Assembly: GCA_022565665.1 (NCBI GenBank)
Contig: JAIUMI010000001.1
Location: 248,001 to 312,000, forward strand
DNA length: 64,000 nt
Reading direction: 5' to 3'
DNA from: Glycocaulis sp.
Lineage (GTDB): Bacteria > Pseudomonadota > Alphaproteobacteria > Caulobacterales > Maricaulaceae
Shown: positions 1 to 9,838 of the stretch, one piece after another
How the letters are laid out: each line of letters opens with the position of its first letter
Numbering within the stretch: position 1 is the first letter of the stretch
Notes under the pieces: generated by a model
Databases searched by the model: none
Seen by the model: the letters and a program-made list of their open reading frames with translations, nothing else
Told to the model about the DNA's origin: nothing
Program-made: the position numbers and the translations under genes

Positions 1-71
1 GGCGGCCGTTCGGCCTAGTGCCCCCTGACGGGGGCGGAAGGGCTCCCCGGCGCGCAGTGCCGCAAGCGCGA

Positions 72-90
72 TCCCCGATCAAGTCGGGGA
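72..90. repeat. Intergenic inverted repeat
   Basis: Arms TCCCCGA and TCGGGGA surround a 5-base loop downstream of prfA. The 160 bases after the prfA stop hold no gene. A related CCCCGAC-GAAA-GTCGGGG hairpin occurs at 15028-15045, so this may belong to a dispersed intergenic repeat family. No T-run follows on either strand, so it is not a typical intrinsic terminator. Confidence 0.5.
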
Positions 91-160
91 CAGGCCTTTG
101 CGCCCGCAGCGTGAGCGAGGAGCGACGCACGGATGTGCGCAGCATCAAAGAAAACCACCC

Positions 161-1234
161 CTAACCGTCATCCATGGCGGCAAGGCGGGCGGCCTGATCC
201 TCGGCGAGTAGCGCGTCGATCACCTCGTGCAGCGCCTCGCCGGAGACGATCTCGGGCAGCTTGTAGAGGGTGAGATTGATGCGGTGATCGGTCACCCGCC
301 CCTGCGGGTAATTATAGGTACGGATACGCTCGGACCGGTCGCCGGAACCAACCTGGCCCTTGCGTTCAGCGGCACGCGCCGCCTCCTTTTCGCTGCGTTC
401 TTTCTCATAGAGCTTGGTCTTGAGCACCTGCATGGCGATGGCGCGGTTCTGGTGCTGGGATTTTTCCTGGCTGATCACCACGATGCCGGTGGGCAGGTGC
501 GTCATGCGCACGGCGCTGTCGGTCTTGTTGACGTGCTGACCGCCTGCGCCCGAGGCGCGCATGGTATCGATGCGGATATCCTCATCGCGGATCACGATGT
601 CGACATTCTCCGGGGCTGGCAGCACGGCCACGGTAGCCGCGCTAGTGTGGATGCGTCCGCCCGCTTCGGTTTCCGGCACGCGCTGCACACGGTGTACCCC
701 GGATTCAAATTTCAGCTTGCCGAACACGCCCGCGCCCGTGACCGAGGCGATGATCTCCTTGTATCCGCCGACCTCAGATTCGCTGGCGGAGATCACCTCC
801 ACCTTCCAGCCCTGCTTGGCGGCGTGGCGCTGATACATGTTGAAGAGATCGCCCGCGAACAGCGCAGCCTCGTCCCCGCCGGTGCCGGCGCGGATTTCCA
901 GCACGATATTGGCCTCGTCATCCTCGTCCTTCGGCAGGAGGAGAAGCTGCAGCTCGCGTTCCAGAAGCGGGATGCGTTCTTTGAGCTCCGCGCGCTCTTC
1001 CTGCGCCAGCTCGGCCATGTCCCTGTCACCGCCCTCGGCGATGATGGCCTCGGCCTCGGCCAGCCCGGCGCGTACCGATTTCAGCTCACGCGCCTTTTCG
1101 GTGACCTCTTTGAGCTCGGAGTGTTCGCGCGAGAGCTTTACGATCTCCTCGCCATCGCTGGCTGCGCCAAGGCGCGCCTCGATCTGGTCGAAGCGGTCGA
1201 GAATCTGGTCGAGTTTCTGGTCAGGTAATCGCAT
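161..1234 (-). CDS. prfA: Peptide chain release factor 1
   Basis: This 357-residue protein recognises UAA and UAG stop codons on the ribosome and triggers hydrolysis of peptidyl-tRNA. The decisive motif is [15 protein letters not shown], whose GGQ enters the peptidyl-transferase centre and is the methylation site of PrmC. An N-terminal helical region of about 100 residues precedes it, as in class I release factors, and the length is normal for RF1. The ATG at 1234 gives the expected N-terminus ([19 protein letters not shown]). It is the last gene seen of a minus-strand run that starts with lysC; prmC, its usual partner, would lie just left of the window if the common alphaproteobacterial order holds. 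Confidence 0.97.
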   Translation of the reverse strand: MRLPDQKLDQILDRFDQIEARLGAASDGEEIVKLSREHSELKEVTEKARELKSVRAGLAEAEAIIAEGGDRDMAELAQEERAELKERIPLLERELQLLLLPKDEDDEANIVLEIRAGTGGDEAALFAGDLFNMYQRHAAKQGWKVEVISASESEVGGYKEIIASVTGAGVFGKLKFESGVHRVQRVPETEAGGRIHTSAATVAVLPAPENVDIVIRDEDIRIDTMRASGAGGQHVNKTDSAVRMTHLPTGIVVISQEKSQHQNRAIAMQVLKTKLYEKERSEKEAARAAERKGQVGSGDRSERIRTYNYPQGRVTDHRINLTLYKLPEIVSGEALHEVIDALLAEDQAARLAAMDDG

Positions 1235-1251
1235 GGGGCAGCCGATACACC

Positions 1252-1833
1252 CTACATGCGCGCGCGTTCAAGCGAGGGAATCACGCCGGGATGGTGATAG
1301 ACGGCCATCCGGGCGAGCACATTGGCTGGATCGGAGCCGGAAATCAGCATGGCGCGGTGGCGGTCCTGAATGAAGCCATCGCCCTGCATCCGGTCCAGAA
1401 ACGCGAGCAGGCCATCATAATAGCCGGCCACATTGATGAGGCCGACGGGCTTCACATGGCGGCCAAGCTGGCTCCATGTCCAGATCTCGAACAATTCCTC
1501 CATCGTGCCAATGCCACCGGGCAAGGCGATGAAACCATCGGCCTCGTCGGCCATTACCTGCTTGCGCTCATGCATGGAGGCGACAACGCGCATGTCAGAG
1601 ACGCGCGGATGGGCAATCTCGCGGTGATGGAGAAAATCGGGAATGACGCCGGTCACCGCGCCGCCGGCTTCCACCGCCGCATCGGCGAGTATCCCCATCA
1701 GCCCCACCTGACCGCCGCCATAGACAAGGCGCAGACCCTCACGGGCGAGATGGGTGCCAAGCGCGGCCGCGGCTTTGGCGTATTCGGGGGCGGCACCGGG
1801 ATTGGACCCGCAGTAGACACAGACAGATTGCAT
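1252..1833 (-). CDS. LOG family protein (TIGR00730; cytokinin riboside 5'-monophosphate phosphoribohydrolase type)
   Basis: The 193-residue Rossmann-fold protein carries the family signature PGGIGTMEE at residues 105-113 and the upstream MHERKQ motif near 87-92. These residues build the nucleotide-monophosphate binding and phosphoribohydrolase site in LOG proteins. Family members split ribose 5-phosphate from cytokinin ribotides or AMP-like nucleotides; older annotations as lysine decarboxylase are wrong. The start at 1833 gives [13 protein letters not shown], typical for the family. It lies 17 bases upstream of prfA on the same strand and may share its transcript. The true bacterial substrate cannot be told from sequence. 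Confidence 0.92.
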   Translation of the reverse strand: MQSVCVYCGSNPGAAPEYAKAAAALGTHLAREGLRLVYGGGQVGLMGILADAAVEAGGAVTGVIPDFLHHREIAHPRVSDMRVVASMHERKQVMADEADGFIALPGGIGTMEELFEIWTWSQLGRHVKPVGLINVAGYYDGLLAFLDRMQGDGFIQDRHRAMLISGSDPANVLARMAVYHHPGVIPSLERARM

Positions 1834-1889
1834 TCAACGGGTGTAGCCGGACACACAGATTCGGCCAAGCGCGCAGATGCCGGAAGGGG

Positions 1890-2237
1890 CTAGCTTACAC
1901 CGAACCCGGACTTGACCGCCTTGTTCCAGCCTACGCTCACCGCACCGTTCGCCTCGATCAGGGGACGCTTGATGAGGGTGCGGTGCGTGTCCAGAAGACC
2001 GGCCAGCGCAGCTGCGTCGTCAGCCTTCGCCTGCTCCGCATCGGAGAGCTTGCGCCAGGTCATCGAGGCACGGTTGACGATCGTGTCCGCGCCCACCGCC
2101 TTGATCCAGCCGGGGATTTTCCCCGCGACTGAAGGCTCGGCACGCACATCGACAAATTCCGGCGCGTGACCCGCCGCATCCAGCGCAGCAAGCGCCTTGC
2201 GGCAGGTCTCGCACGTCTTCAGGCCGTAAACTTTCAT
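1890..2237 (-). CDS. ArsC/Spx family thioredoxin-fold protein
   Basis: The 115-residue protein has a CxxC motif at its N-terminus (MKVYGLKTCETCRKAL, Cys9 and Cys12) followed by the alpha/beta arrangement of the arsenate reductase/Spx family. A real arsenate reductase normally uses a single N-terminal Cys with a conserved arginine triad; the CxxC here is closer to the YffB/Spx-like group, so an arsenate role is not supported. The start was placed at the ATG at 2237 because it overlaps the stop of the MAPEG gene as ATGA (4 bases), which suggests translational coupling, and because residues before it do not fit the family. The partner or substrate is unknown. Confidence 0.85.
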   Translation of the reverse strand: MKVYGLKTCETCRKALAALDAAGHAPEFVDVRAEPSVAGKIPGWIKAVGADTIVNRASMTWRKLSDAEQAKADDAAALAGLLDTHRTLIKRPLIEANGAVSVGWNKAVKSGFGVS

Positions 2238-2653
2238 GCCAGAAGGGCTATCACATTGCGGATCACGATGACAAACAGGCACAGCGTCGCCAGCGTGTAG
2301 ATCAGGAAGCGCACCGGGATGAAGTTCACGGTCGCCTGGAAGAGCGAGTGGGCGATACGCAGGATCACATAGCTCCAGGCAAAGCCGATATTCACGGGAT
2401 CACCCACGCCGACGAGATGGCTGTACATGGCCAGCGCATAGAACAGGACAGGCTGTTCATGCAGATGGTTATGATTGTCGGCAATCTGGCGCACGCCGCG
2501 CGGCAGCACGTCCAGCTCGGACTTTTCCTTCAGCTTGGCTGGCTTCAGCCCCGCCTTCTGCATGGCCGGGATGCGCGTGGCATACATCCACGTCCACATC
2601 ACCAGCGTCCAGCACACCAGCGCCAGAACCGGCACCATCATGGAAGCGTACAT
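2234..2653 (-). CDS. MAPEG family membrane protein
   Basis: The protein has 139 residues and about four hydrophobic segments. The MAPEG hallmark region is present: an N-terminal helix, a basic loop, the segment ADNHNHLHEQPVLFYAL, then two C-terminal helices. MAPEG proteins are integral membrane glutathione-linked enzymes or their distant bacterial homologues; the substrate here is unknown. The ATG at 2653 is preferred over an upstream codon because GGAGGAG stands eight bases before it. The stop overlaps the next gene by four bases (ATGA), so this gene and the ArsC/Spx-like gene are probably co-translated. Confidence 0.88.
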   Translation of the reverse strand: MYASMMVPVLALVCWTLVMWTWMYATRIPAMQKAGLKPAKLKEKSELDVLPRGVRQIADNHNHLHEQPVLFYALAMYSHLVGVGDPVNIGFAWSYVILRIAHSLFQATVNFIPVRFLIYTLATLCLFVIVIRNVIALLA

Positions 2654-2762
2654 TGCTTTGTCTCCTCCCAACGGGCACGTTCTCGTGCCTCAGCAAAGGG
2701 AAGCAAAGCCTGACTCCGGCAAAAGGGGAAGCGTGTTCGTTACGATACGCCCCGAAGGCGTG

Positions 2763-3650
2763 TCAGCGTCCGGCGCTGGCGGTCACGGTGCCGGCGGCAG
2801 CCTCGGTCCGCTCGGCCTGCCAGTTGGCAACGAAGGCGCTCATATCGAGCGATTCAAGTATCTGGCCGCTCTGACCCAGAACACCGATATCGGACGCGCC
2901 GGAGCGCACCCGTACAGCGCCCGCATCGGTGGCCGACACCACAAGGCCCGGTTCATCAGGCGCACGCCAGGAGGCTCCGGCCTCCATCTCGCGGGCAAAG
3001 AGCACGCGGCCCGAACCGTCGCGCACTTCCAGTGTCACCGGTGAAATGGCAGTGAAGACAAGCGCTTCGGGCGTGTGAGCGGCCGGCAGGCCCGCCCAGA
3101 TACGGCCCGGATCAGCCGCCGGGGACGCTTCGACCATCGGACGGGGCGTCGCCAGCAGGGCTGCCGGATCGGGCGCGTCGGCAAAGGCGCCGGAGCGGGT
3201 GACGTGCACGCCATACCAGCTCGTCGCGCCCACCGCGCTGATCATGATGATCGCTGCGCCGATCAGGCCCTTGGGCAGTCTGAACTCGCGCTTCTTCTTC
3301 GGTGCGGTCGGCTGGGCGCGGCCGGTATCGCATTCCACTTCGGCCTTGAACTGCTCGACAACGCTCATGACGTCGAGCTCGAGAAAGCCGGCATAGCCCC
3401 TCAGATAGCCGATCGTGTAAGCGCGCGAGGGCAGGCCACGCGCGTCCATGGCTTCCAGAGCTTCAAGATAATCGCGTTTGATGCGGGTGCGGGCGGCAGC
3501 GGAATCCAGCGTCCAGCCGTGCTTGAGGCGCGCCTGACGCAGCCTCTCCCCGACATTGGCCGGGGGCGCGCTCGCTACCGGCGCATTAGCGAAGACGGCA
3601 TCCATTGGTACGTACTGACTTTCCGAAACCAGACTGACCGGTTTTTGCAT
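2763..3650 (-). CDS. RodZ-like helix-turn-helix membrane protein
   Basis: The 295-residue protein has a Cro/RodZ-type helix-turn-helix at about residues 34-95 (VGERLRQARLKHGWTLDSAA ...), a basic stretch KKKREFRLPK, one transmembrane segment at about 127-147, and an exported C-terminal half with a DUF4115-like beta domain (about residues 195-265). This layout is that of RodZ, which links MreB filaments to the cell-wall machinery. A Pro/Ala-rich linker joins the membrane segment to the C-terminal domain. It stands between ptsP and the MAPEG gene on the same strand. The extended N-terminus before the HTH (about 30 residues) is low-complexity, so the start could lie at the later Met16. Confidence 0.85.
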   Translation of the reverse strand: MQKPVSLVSESQYVPMDAVFANAPVASAPPANVGERLRQARLKHGWTLDSAAARTRIKRDYLEALEAMDARGLPSRAYTIGYLRGYAGFLELDVMSVVEQFKAEVECDTGRAQPTAPKKKREFRLPKGLIGAAIIMISAVGATSWYGVHVTRSGAFADAPDPAALLATPRPMVEASPAADPGRIWAGLPAAHTPEALVFTAISPVTLEVRDGSGRVLFAREMEAGASWRAPDEPGLVVSATDAGAVRVRSGASDIGVLGQSGQILESLDMSAFVANWQAERTEAAAGTVTASAGR

Positions 3651-3757
3651 CGCTTCAATGCTGCCGTTAGGCAGCTTCCCCTCACCACCTGCACCGATGC
3701 TCCTTTCGGAGAGTCACTTCCAGTGTGACTTTTTCACCGCATCGCAAGCGGATTAAA

Positions 3758-6085
3758 TCAAAATGAAGCACGCTTATCAACAAGTCGTGAAGATAATCCG
3801 GCTTCTTGCGCAGCTTCGATCATCCTGTCACGCAAGGGTTTTTCCGAATGCGGCGCATCAGACGCCATCTGCCGTGCAAGCCAGGTGCCAAGGCGGGCCG
3901 TGTCACATTCGGCCAGCGCCGCCTTCACCGGGCCGATACTGCCCGCCGCCATGGATAATTTCCGGTAACCTAAAGCCGAAAGAATACAAGCCTCTAGCGG
4001 CTGGCTGGCGATCTCGCCACATACCGATACCGGCTTGCCGGCCTGCTCGCACGCTTCGCGGACATGCTGCAACAGGCGCAGCGGCGCGGGGCTGATCACG
4101 TCATAGCGGCTGGCCACGTGAGGGTTCTGCCGGTCGGCCGCAAAAAAATACTGCATGAGATCATTTGCACCGACAGCCGCGAAATCGCACAGCGCCAGAT
4201 AGGGGCCGGGATCGAATGCAACCGCAGGCGTCTCGATCATCAGCCCGGTCTCGACCCGTTCGGGCAGGGCGTGGCCGTGCCTGCGCGCCAGCTGCATTTC
4301 CTGATGCAGGAGGTCACGCGCCGCCTCCAGCTCCTCCACCGCCGCCACCATGGGGAAGAGAACCTTGAGCGTACGCCCGGCAGCAGCCCGGACCAGCGCG
4401 CGCAGCTGGTAGCGGGTGAGCGCAGGCCGGTCGAGCCCCATGCGGAGCGCCCGCCAGCCCAGCGCCGGGTTCGGCTCGCGCACGGTGGGCGTGTAGGCGG
4501 TTACCTTGTCTCCGCCGAGATCCAGCGTACGGAACACGACCGGACGATCCCCCACCGCATCGAGCACCGCCCGGTAGAGCTCCGTCTGCGCCTCCAGACG
4601 CGGCAGGGTGGAGGAGACCATGAACTGGAACTCGGTACGGAACAGGCCCACCCCGCTGGCCCCGGTTTCGGCCACGCGCGGCAGCTCGACCAGCAGCCCG
4701 GCATTCATCTGCAGATCCATCAGCACGCCATCGGCCGTCAGCGCCGGCTCGTCACGCCGGGCGGCATAGCCGCGATTGGCTTCGGCAAGGCTTTCCAGAC
4801 GCTCGCTATAGGCGGTGAGCGCTTCCTCGCCGGGGCGGATGTGCAACAGGCCGAACTCGCCATCGACGATCAGCGTGTCGCCCTCCTCCACCCGGTCGAG
4901 CGCGCCTTCCACCTGCCCCACCATGGGTATGCCGAGCGCCTTGGCGACGATGGCCGCGTGGCTGGTGGCCGAGCCTTCTTCAAGGGCCAGGCCGATAAGG
5001 CGGGTGCGGTCCATCTCCATCAGCTCGGCAGGGCCGATCGAGCGGGCGATCAGAATGGCATTGTCCGGCAGATCACCGCCGGTGAAGGCCTGTCCGGGTT
5101 CCGAGAGATGGCGCAGCAGGCGGTTGGCGAGGTCTTCCAGATCGTGCAGGCGCTCGCGGAAATGCGCATCGCGCGCCTTCATGAGGCGGGCGCGGTGCTC
5201 GTTGCGCACCCGCTCCACGGCAGCCTCGGCGGTCAGGCCCGAGCGCACCGCCTCGCGCAGTTGCTCGATCCAGCCCCGGTCATGAGCGAACATGCGGTAG
5301 GCTTCCAGCACATCACGCGAGGGCGTGCCGATGGGCGCGCGCCCGGAATCAAGCAGTTCATCCACGCCCCGCCTGAGGTCGGAAATCGCCGCATCAAGGC
5401 GGCCCTCCTCGGCCTCGGCGTCTTCCGCGATCATGCGCGTGGATACAACGTGCGGCTCGTGCACCACGGCCACCCCGATAGCGATTCCCGAAGAGAGCGC
5501 CGCGCCGGAGAAGCGCTCCGGGCCGGTGGGGCGCAACTCCATCTGGGAGAAGGCCTCGGCGCGGATCAGCTCGCCTGACGCCACGATCTCGGCCAGCAGC
5601 ATGGCGACCGTCTGCAGCGTCTCGATTTCTTCCTCGGTGCTGGGGCGCACGGCGCGCGTCTGCGCGGTCAGCACCCCGACCAGCCGGCCGCCGCGCAGCA
5701 CGGGCACGCCGACAAAGCTCTTGAAGGGTTCCTCACCGGTTTCCGGCTTGTAGGCGAAGTTCGGGTGGGCGGGCGCGTTCTCCACCGCCAGCGGGCGGGC
5801 GCGCCGGGCGACGAGACCGACCAGACCCTCATCAGGGGCGAGACGCAGCGTGTGCACCGCCTCGGCCTTGAGCCCGTAAGTGGCCGACAGTTCCAGCGCG
5901 CCATTGGGCAGCACCAGATAGATCGAGCACACGTCCGACCCGGTTTCTTCGGCGATGATGCCGGTCAGCCGGTCCAGACGTGCCTGTGCCTGCTCCTGTA
6001 CCGCCATCAGGTCGCGTATGCGGCGCAGCAGCCGGCGTGGCCCGCGAAGGCCCGGCCCGTCCAGTATCGGCGAAACAGGGGTCAT
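3758..6085 (-). CDS. ptsP: Phosphoenolpyruvate-protein phosphotransferase PtsP (EI-Ntr)
   Basis: This 775-residue cytoplasmic enzyme takes phosphate from PEP and passes it to NPr in the nitrogen-type phosphotransferase system. Domains in order are an N-terminal GAF domain (about residues 20-165), the EI N-terminal HPr-binding region, the swivelling phosphohistidine domain with EEGSATSHAAIVAKALGIP (His is the phosphorylated residue) near 375-390, and the PEP-binding TIM barrel to the C-terminus with a catalytic-type Cys in VCGEIASQ. The GAF domain distinguishes EI-Ntr from sugar-PTS enzyme I and is thought to sense glutamine. It follows lysC on the same strand with about 60 bases between them, a common alphaproteobacterial order. 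Confidence 0.96.
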   Translation of the reverse strand: MTPVSPILDGPGLRGPRRLLRRIRDLMAVQEQAQARLDRLTGIIAEETGSDVCSIYLVLPNGALELSATYGLKAEAVHTLRLAPDEGLVGLVARRARPLAVENAPAHPNFAYKPETGEEPFKSFVGVPVLRGGRLVGVLTAQTRAVRPSTEEEIETLQTVAMLLAEIVASGELIRAEAFSQMELRPTGPERFSGAALSSGIAIGVAVVHEPHVVSTRMIAEDAEAEEGRLDAAISDLRRGVDELLDSGRAPIGTPSRDVLEAYRMFAHDRGWIEQLREAVRSGLTAEAAVERVRNEHRARLMKARDAHFRERLHDLEDLANRLLRHLSEPGQAFTGGDLPDNAILIARSIGPAELMEMDRTRLIGLALEEGSATSHAAIVAKALGIPMVGQVEGALDRVEEGDTLIVDGEFGLLHIRPGEEALTAYSERLESLAEANRGYAARRDEPALTADGVLMDLQMNAGLLVELPRVAETGASGVGLFRTEFQFMVSSTLPRLEAQTELYRAVLDAVGDRPVVFRTLDLGGDKVTAYTPTVREPNPALGWRALRMGLDRPALTRYQLRALVRAAAGRTLKVLFPMVAAVEELEAARDLLHQEMQLARRHGHALPERVETGLMIETPAVAFDPGPYLALCDFAAVGANDLMQYFFAADRQNPHVASRYDVISPAPLRLLQHVREACEQAGKPVSVCGEIASQPLEACILSALGYRKLSMAAGSIGPVKAALAECDTARLGTWLARQMASDAPHSEKPLRDRMIEAAQEAGLSSRLVDKRASF

Positions 6086-6145
6086 GACTGCCCTTTTCCT
6101 CTGCCCGGCCAGCGCGTGGCAAGAGCACGCAAAGGCCGGCGCCCG

Positions 6146-7351
6146 TCAAGCCTCGTCGAGCCTGTAAGCTGCATGAAGTGCGCGTACGGCCCGTTCCAGC
6201 CCATCTTCGTCCACGAGTGCTGAAATCTTGATCTCGGAGGTCGCTACCATGCGCACCGGGATCGCATGGCTTTCCAGCACGCCATAGAGCGTGCGGGCGA
6301 TATCGGCGCGTCCGCGCAGGCCCGTGCCGACCACCGACACCTTGGCCAGCCCCGTCTCGTGGGCCACCGCGCTGAACGGGCGCAGCGCGCCAAGCGCGGC
6401 CTTCAGGTCACGCCCATCGACCGAAAATTCCAGATTATGCCCGCCAGAGCGGGCCCGCCCCTGCACGATCATGTCCACATGCACGCCCGCCTCTGCCAGC
6501 GCCGCGAACACGCCTGCGGGGGCGGCATTGCTGTCCTCAAGGCCCGGCACCGCGATACGGGCCTGCGCGCGGGTATAGGCGATGCCGGAGACGACGCGCC
6601 GTTCGGCGAGCGCGCTTTCAGTCACCACTTCGGTGCCTGCACTCATGCCCGGCGGGGCAAAGCTGGACTTCACGCTGAGCGCCACGCCCTTGGCCTTGGC
6701 ATATTCCACCGAGCGGGTCTGCAGGACTTTCGCGCCCATGGCGGCCAGTTCCAGCATCTCGTCATGGGAGATGCGCGCGACGCGCCGTGCGGACGGCTCG
6801 ATCCTCGGATCGGTGGTGAAGACGCCGTCCACATCGGTGTAGATGTCGCAGTCCGCACCGATGGCCGCAGCAATGGCGGCGGCGGAGAGATCAGTGCCGC
6901 CCCGGCCAAGCGTGACCAGCCGCCCGTCAGGGCTGATGCCCTGAAAACCGGCCACGACCGGGATCACGCCCTCTTCGAGGCACGCTTCGAGCAGCGCCGG
7001 ATTGATGGCCGTGATGCGCGCGGTGCCAGCGGCGCCATCGGCTTCCATCGGCAATTGCCAGGCGAGGATGGAGCGCGCCTGCAGACCCCTCTCTTTAAGC
7101 GCCAGCGCCATCAGGGCGGAAGCGGCCTGCTCGCCGGCGGCGAGCGCGGTATCGGTTTCCACCTCGCCGAGCCCGCCGCCGAGTGCTTGCGCGCAGGACA
7201 GGTAGCGGTCGGTCTCGCCCGCCATGGCCGAGACCACGACGGCGATCTGATGGCCATTGCCCGCTTCGTGCGCGGCAATGGCCGCCGAGGCCGCGATCCG
7301 CTCAGGATCAGCCATCGAGGTGCCGCCAAATTTCAGGACCAGACGCGCCAT
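6146..7351 (-). CDS. lysC: Aspartate kinase
   Basis: This 401-residue enzyme phosphorylates aspartate, the first step toward lysine, threonine, methionine and diaminopimelate. The N-terminal amino-acid kinase domain shows KFGGTSMADPERI at residues 7-19 and the GRGGTDLSAAAIAAAIGAD nucleotide/substrate segment; two ACT domains fill the last 140 residues and normally carry allosteric feedback by lysine and threonine. Length is typical for monofunctional aspartokinase. It heads the run into ptsP. Its product supplies DapD, also encoded in this window at 50.1-50.9 kb. Confidence 0.97.
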   Translation of the reverse strand: MARLVLKFGGTSMADPERIAASAAIAAHEAGNGHQIAVVVSAMAGETDRYLSCAQALGGGLGEVETDTALAAGEQAASALMALALKERGLQARSILAWQLPMEADGAAGTARITAINPALLEACLEEGVIPVVAGFQGISPDGRLVTLGRGGTDLSAAAIAAAIGADCDIYTDVDGVFTTDPRIEPSARRVARISHDEMLELAAMGAKVLQTRSVEYAKAKGVALSVKSSFAPPGMSAGTEVVTESALAERRVVSGIAYTRAQARIAVPGLEDSNAAPAGVFAALAEAGVHVDMIVQGRARSGGHNLEFSVDGRDLKAALGALRPFSAVAHETGLAKVSVVGTGLRGRADIARTLYGVLESHAIPVRMVATSEIKISALVDEDGLERAVRALHAAYRLDEA

Positions 7352-7412
7352 GCCCCTCCTTTAGCAGGAATGCGCGCGCGCGGAAGTGCCCTGTCGGCAG
7401 CCGCGCCCATCG

Positions 7413-9266
7413 CTATTTCGCCGCGTCAATCCAGTTCGCATCCACATTGAGGAAGCCGCCGGACTGGCGCTTCCACAGACGGGCATAGACCCCGCCCTTG
7501 TCCAGCAGCTCCTCATGGCTGCCCTGCTCGATGATGCGGCCTGCCTCCATCACCACCAGCCGGTCCAGCATGGCGATGGTGGAAAGCCGATGCGCGATGG
7601 CGATGACGGTCTTGCCCTCCATCAGCTGGTAGAGCTGGTCCTGAATGGCGGCTTCCACTTCGGAATCCAGCGCGGACGTCGCTTCATCCAGCACCAGAAC
7701 GGGCGCGTCTTTCAGCAGGATACGGGCAATCGCGATGCGCTGGCGCCGGCCACCGGAAAGCTTCACGCCCCGCTCGCCGACCTTCGCGTCATAGCCGGTA
7801 CGGCCATCAGGGTCAGACAATAGCGGGATGAACTCGTCGGCCTGCGCGCGGCGCGCCGCCTCATATATCGCCGCCTCGTCATCGCCGTGCGTGCCGTAGG
7901 CGATATTGTCCCGGATCGAGCGGTGCAAAAGGGAGGTGTCCTGCGTGACCATGCCGATCTGACGGCGCAGGGAGTCTTGCGTGACCTGCGAGATATCCTG
8001 CCCGTCAATCGTGATGCGCCCGCCCTCAAGGTCGTAAAAGCGCAGGAGCAGATTGACGAGGGTGGATTTGCCGACGCCCGACCGGCCGACCAGCCCCACC
8101 TTCTCGCCCGGCGCGATATCAAGATTGAGCCCGTCAATCACGCCCGCCTCCTTGCCATAGTGGAAGGAGATGTTTTCAAACCGGATCGCGCCTTGCGTCA
8201 CCTCCAGCGGTTTCGCATCGGGCACATCCCGAATCGCCTGTTCCTGCGCGATGGTGTTGATGCCGTCCTGTATCGTGCCGATGGCTTCAAACAGGCCCGC
8301 CGTCTCCCAGAGGATCCAGTCCGACATGGCGCGGATGCGCATCACGATGGCGACCGCCACCGCGATCACGCCCAGCCCGATCAGCCCCATCTGCCAGGCG
8401 ATAATGGTGGCGCCGGTTATGGCGACCAGCAGGGCAGCATTGAGCGTCTGAAGCAGCGTGTAGAGCCCGGTGACGAGGCGCATCTGCTTGTGCACCGTGC
8501 CCATGAAGCCGCTCATCGCCTCGCGGGCATAGCCCTCCTCGCGCCGCGCATGGGCAAACAGCTTGATGGTCTGGATATTGGTGTAGCTGTCCACCACCCG
8601 GCCCGTCATTTCCGCGCGCGCATCGGCCTGCTTCATGGAGATATCGCGCAGGCGCGGAATGAAGTGGACCAGAAGCCAGATATAGCCGGCCAGCCACACC
8701 ACCAGCGGGATCATCAGGAAGGGCTCGGCACTGCCCACCAGCACCAGCGCGCCGATGAAATAGACCACCACATAGACGAAGATATCGAGCACCTTCATCA
8801 CCGTCTCGCGCACCGCCAGCGCGGTCTGCATCACTTTCTGGCTCACCCGGCCCGCGAACTCGTCCTGAAAGAAGGCCATGGACTGGCCGAGGATGTAGCG
8901 GTGGGTCAGCCAGCGCGCGAGCATCGGGAAATTCCCGAAAATCGTCTGGTGGGTGATGAGCGAGTTGAGGAAGATCAGCGCCGGATAGCCGAGCAGCACG
9001 AAGGCCGCCATGGCGAGAAGCCCCATTCCGTGCTCGGCGAACAGCGTCTCCCGGTCGGCGGCAGCCAGCCAGTCCACCAGCGCGCCGAGAAAGCCCAGGA
9101 AGATCACTTCGAAGATGGAGATGAGCGCGGTCAACGCCGACAGCGTCAACAGCCAGGGCAGGACGGGGCGCGTGTAATGGAGGATGAAGCCGTAAAGGCT
9201 TTTGGGCGGCGCGGAGGGCTCGGTCGCGGGAAAGGGATCAACCCGGCTTTCAAAGAAACGGAACAT
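7413..9266 (-). CDS. ABC transporter, fused permease and ATPase (exporter type)
   Basis: The 617-residue half-transporter has six predicted membrane helices in its first ~330 residues and a C-terminal nucleotide-binding domain with Walker [11 protein letters not shown], signature [13 protein letters not shown] and Walker [13 protein letters not shown]. It belongs to the MsbA/multidrug exporter class and would work as a dimer in the inner membrane; the cargo is not known. The ATG at 9266 gives [12 protein letters not shown]; an AAGG lies nine bases upstream. The gene is divergent from soxR, and a SoxR box lies inside its promoter spacer (9343-9360), so export of a redox-active or toxic compound is a reasonable inference. 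Confidence 0.93.
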   Translation of the reverse strand: MFRFFESRVDPFPATEPSAPPKSLYGFILHYTRPVLPWLLTLSALTALISIFEVIFLGFLGALVDWLAAADRETLFAEHGMGLLAMAAFVLLGYPALIFLNSLITHQTIFGNFPMLARWLTHRYILGQSMAFFQDEFAGRVSQKVMQTALAVRETVMKVLDIFVYVVVYFIGALVLVGSAEPFLMIPLVVWLAGYIWLLVHFIPRLRDISMKQADARAEMTGRVVDSYTNIQTIKLFAHARREEGYAREAMSGFMGTVHKQMRLVTGLYTLLQTLNAALLVAITGATIIAWQMGLIGLGVIAVAVAIVMRIRAMSDWILWETAGLFEAIGTIQDGINTIAQEQAIRDVPDAKPLEVTQGAIRFENISFHYGKEAGVIDGLNLDIAPGEKVGLVGRSGVGKSTLVNLLLRFYDLEGGRITIDGQDISQVTQDSLRRQIGMVTQDTSLLHRSIRDNIAYGTHGDDEAAIYEAARRAQADEFIPLLSDPDGRTGYDAKVGERGVKLSGGRRQRIAIARILLKDAPVLVLDEATSALDSEVEAAIQDQLYQLMEGKTVIAIAHRLSTIAMLDRLVVMEAGRIIEQGSHEELLDKGGVYARLWKRQSGGFLNVDANWIDAAK

Positions 9267-9332
9267 GAAAAGACCTTGTGAGGGAGCCCGCATATGGGGG
9301 CCGTCTGAAGGGTTTGCCGCTTGGGCCGGATC

Positions 9333-9366
9333 TGGTCTAAAATCTCAACCTAAGTTGAGGTCAAAG
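9333..9366 (-). promoter_or_regulatory. SoxR box inside the promoter of the ABC exporter
   Basis: TCTCAACCTAAGTTGAGG at 9343-9360 matches the known SoxR operator pattern (CCTCAA ... TTGAGG) and contains the exact inverted repeat CTCAAC-N4-GTTGAG. Read on the minus strand, TTGACC precedes it and a TAGACC hexamer follows after 19 bases. An over-long 19-20 base spacer with the operator inside it is the hallmark of promoters activated by MerR-family proteins. The site lies between the divergent exporter and soxR starts, so it may serve both. Confidence 0.8.
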
Positions 9367-9375
9367 GCAAATGAC

Positions 9376-9834
9376 ATGTCATCCATGAAACCGGCAAGAC
9401 CGGTGCGGGGCTTGAGCGTCGGGGAGCTGGCTGCGCGCGCCGGGGTGAGCGTTTCCACCCTGCATTTCTACGAGAGAAAAGGCCTGATCGCCAGCAGCCG
9501 GACCGGGGGCAATCAGCGCCGCTATGGCCGCGACATGCTGCGCCGGGTGGCGGTGATCCGGGTCGCCCAGCGCGCCGGTGTGCCGCTCTCTGAAATCGCC
9601 GCCGCACTTGATGCCCTGCCCGCAAGGCGTACACCGGACGCAAAGGACTGGGCCAAGCTCTCGGCGGGCTGGAAAGCGGCGCTGGAGGCGCGCATCACGG
9701 CGCTGACGCAGCTTAAGGACGAGCTGGAGGGCTGTATTGGCTGCGGGTGCCTGTCCATGACGGACTGCCCCTTGCGCAATCCGGGCGACACGCTCAGCCG
9801 CGAAGGACCGGGCGCGAGACTGCTGGAGGGGTGA
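9376..9834 (+). CDS. soxR: Redox-sensitive transcriptional activator SoxR
   Basis: This 152-residue MerR-family regulator has the N-terminal winged helix ([21 protein letters not shown]), a dimerisation helix, and the SoxR cysteine cluster [12 protein letters not shown] that binds a [2Fe-2S] cluster. Oxidation of the cluster by redox-cycling compounds or superoxide switches the bound protein into an activator. The ATG at 9376 was chosen because upstream in-frame residues are not SoxR-like and would run through the operator. No soxS is seen next to it; the divergent ABC exporter with its SoxR box is the likely direct target, as in non-enteric bacteria. Confidence 0.95.
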   Translation: MSSMKPARPVRGLSVGELAARAGVSVSTLHFYERKGLIASSRTGGNQRRYGRDMLRRVAVIRVAQRAGVPLSEIAAALDALPARRTPDAKDWAKLSAGWKAALEARITALTQLKDELEGCIGCGCLSMTDCPLRNPGDTLSREGPGARLLEG

Positions 9835-9838
9835 GCGT

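Noticed and set aside
227-1228. Long open frame opposite prfA, and many similar long frames opposite other genes
   Set aside because: GC-rich coding DNA commonly keeps the opposite strand open. These frames lack family motifs and ribosome-binding sites, while the genes on the other strand are certain.
1890-2237. Arsenate reductase function for the ArsC-like protein
   Set aside because: The CxxC motif and absence of other arsenic genes nearby fit the Spx/YffB-like branch better, so no arsenic role is claimed.
3703-3736. Possible terminator AGTCAC...GTGACT with T-run between ptsP and the RodZ-like gene
   Set aside because: The T-run follows on the plus strand, but the genes on both sides are on the minus strand, so it cannot terminate them in the usual way.
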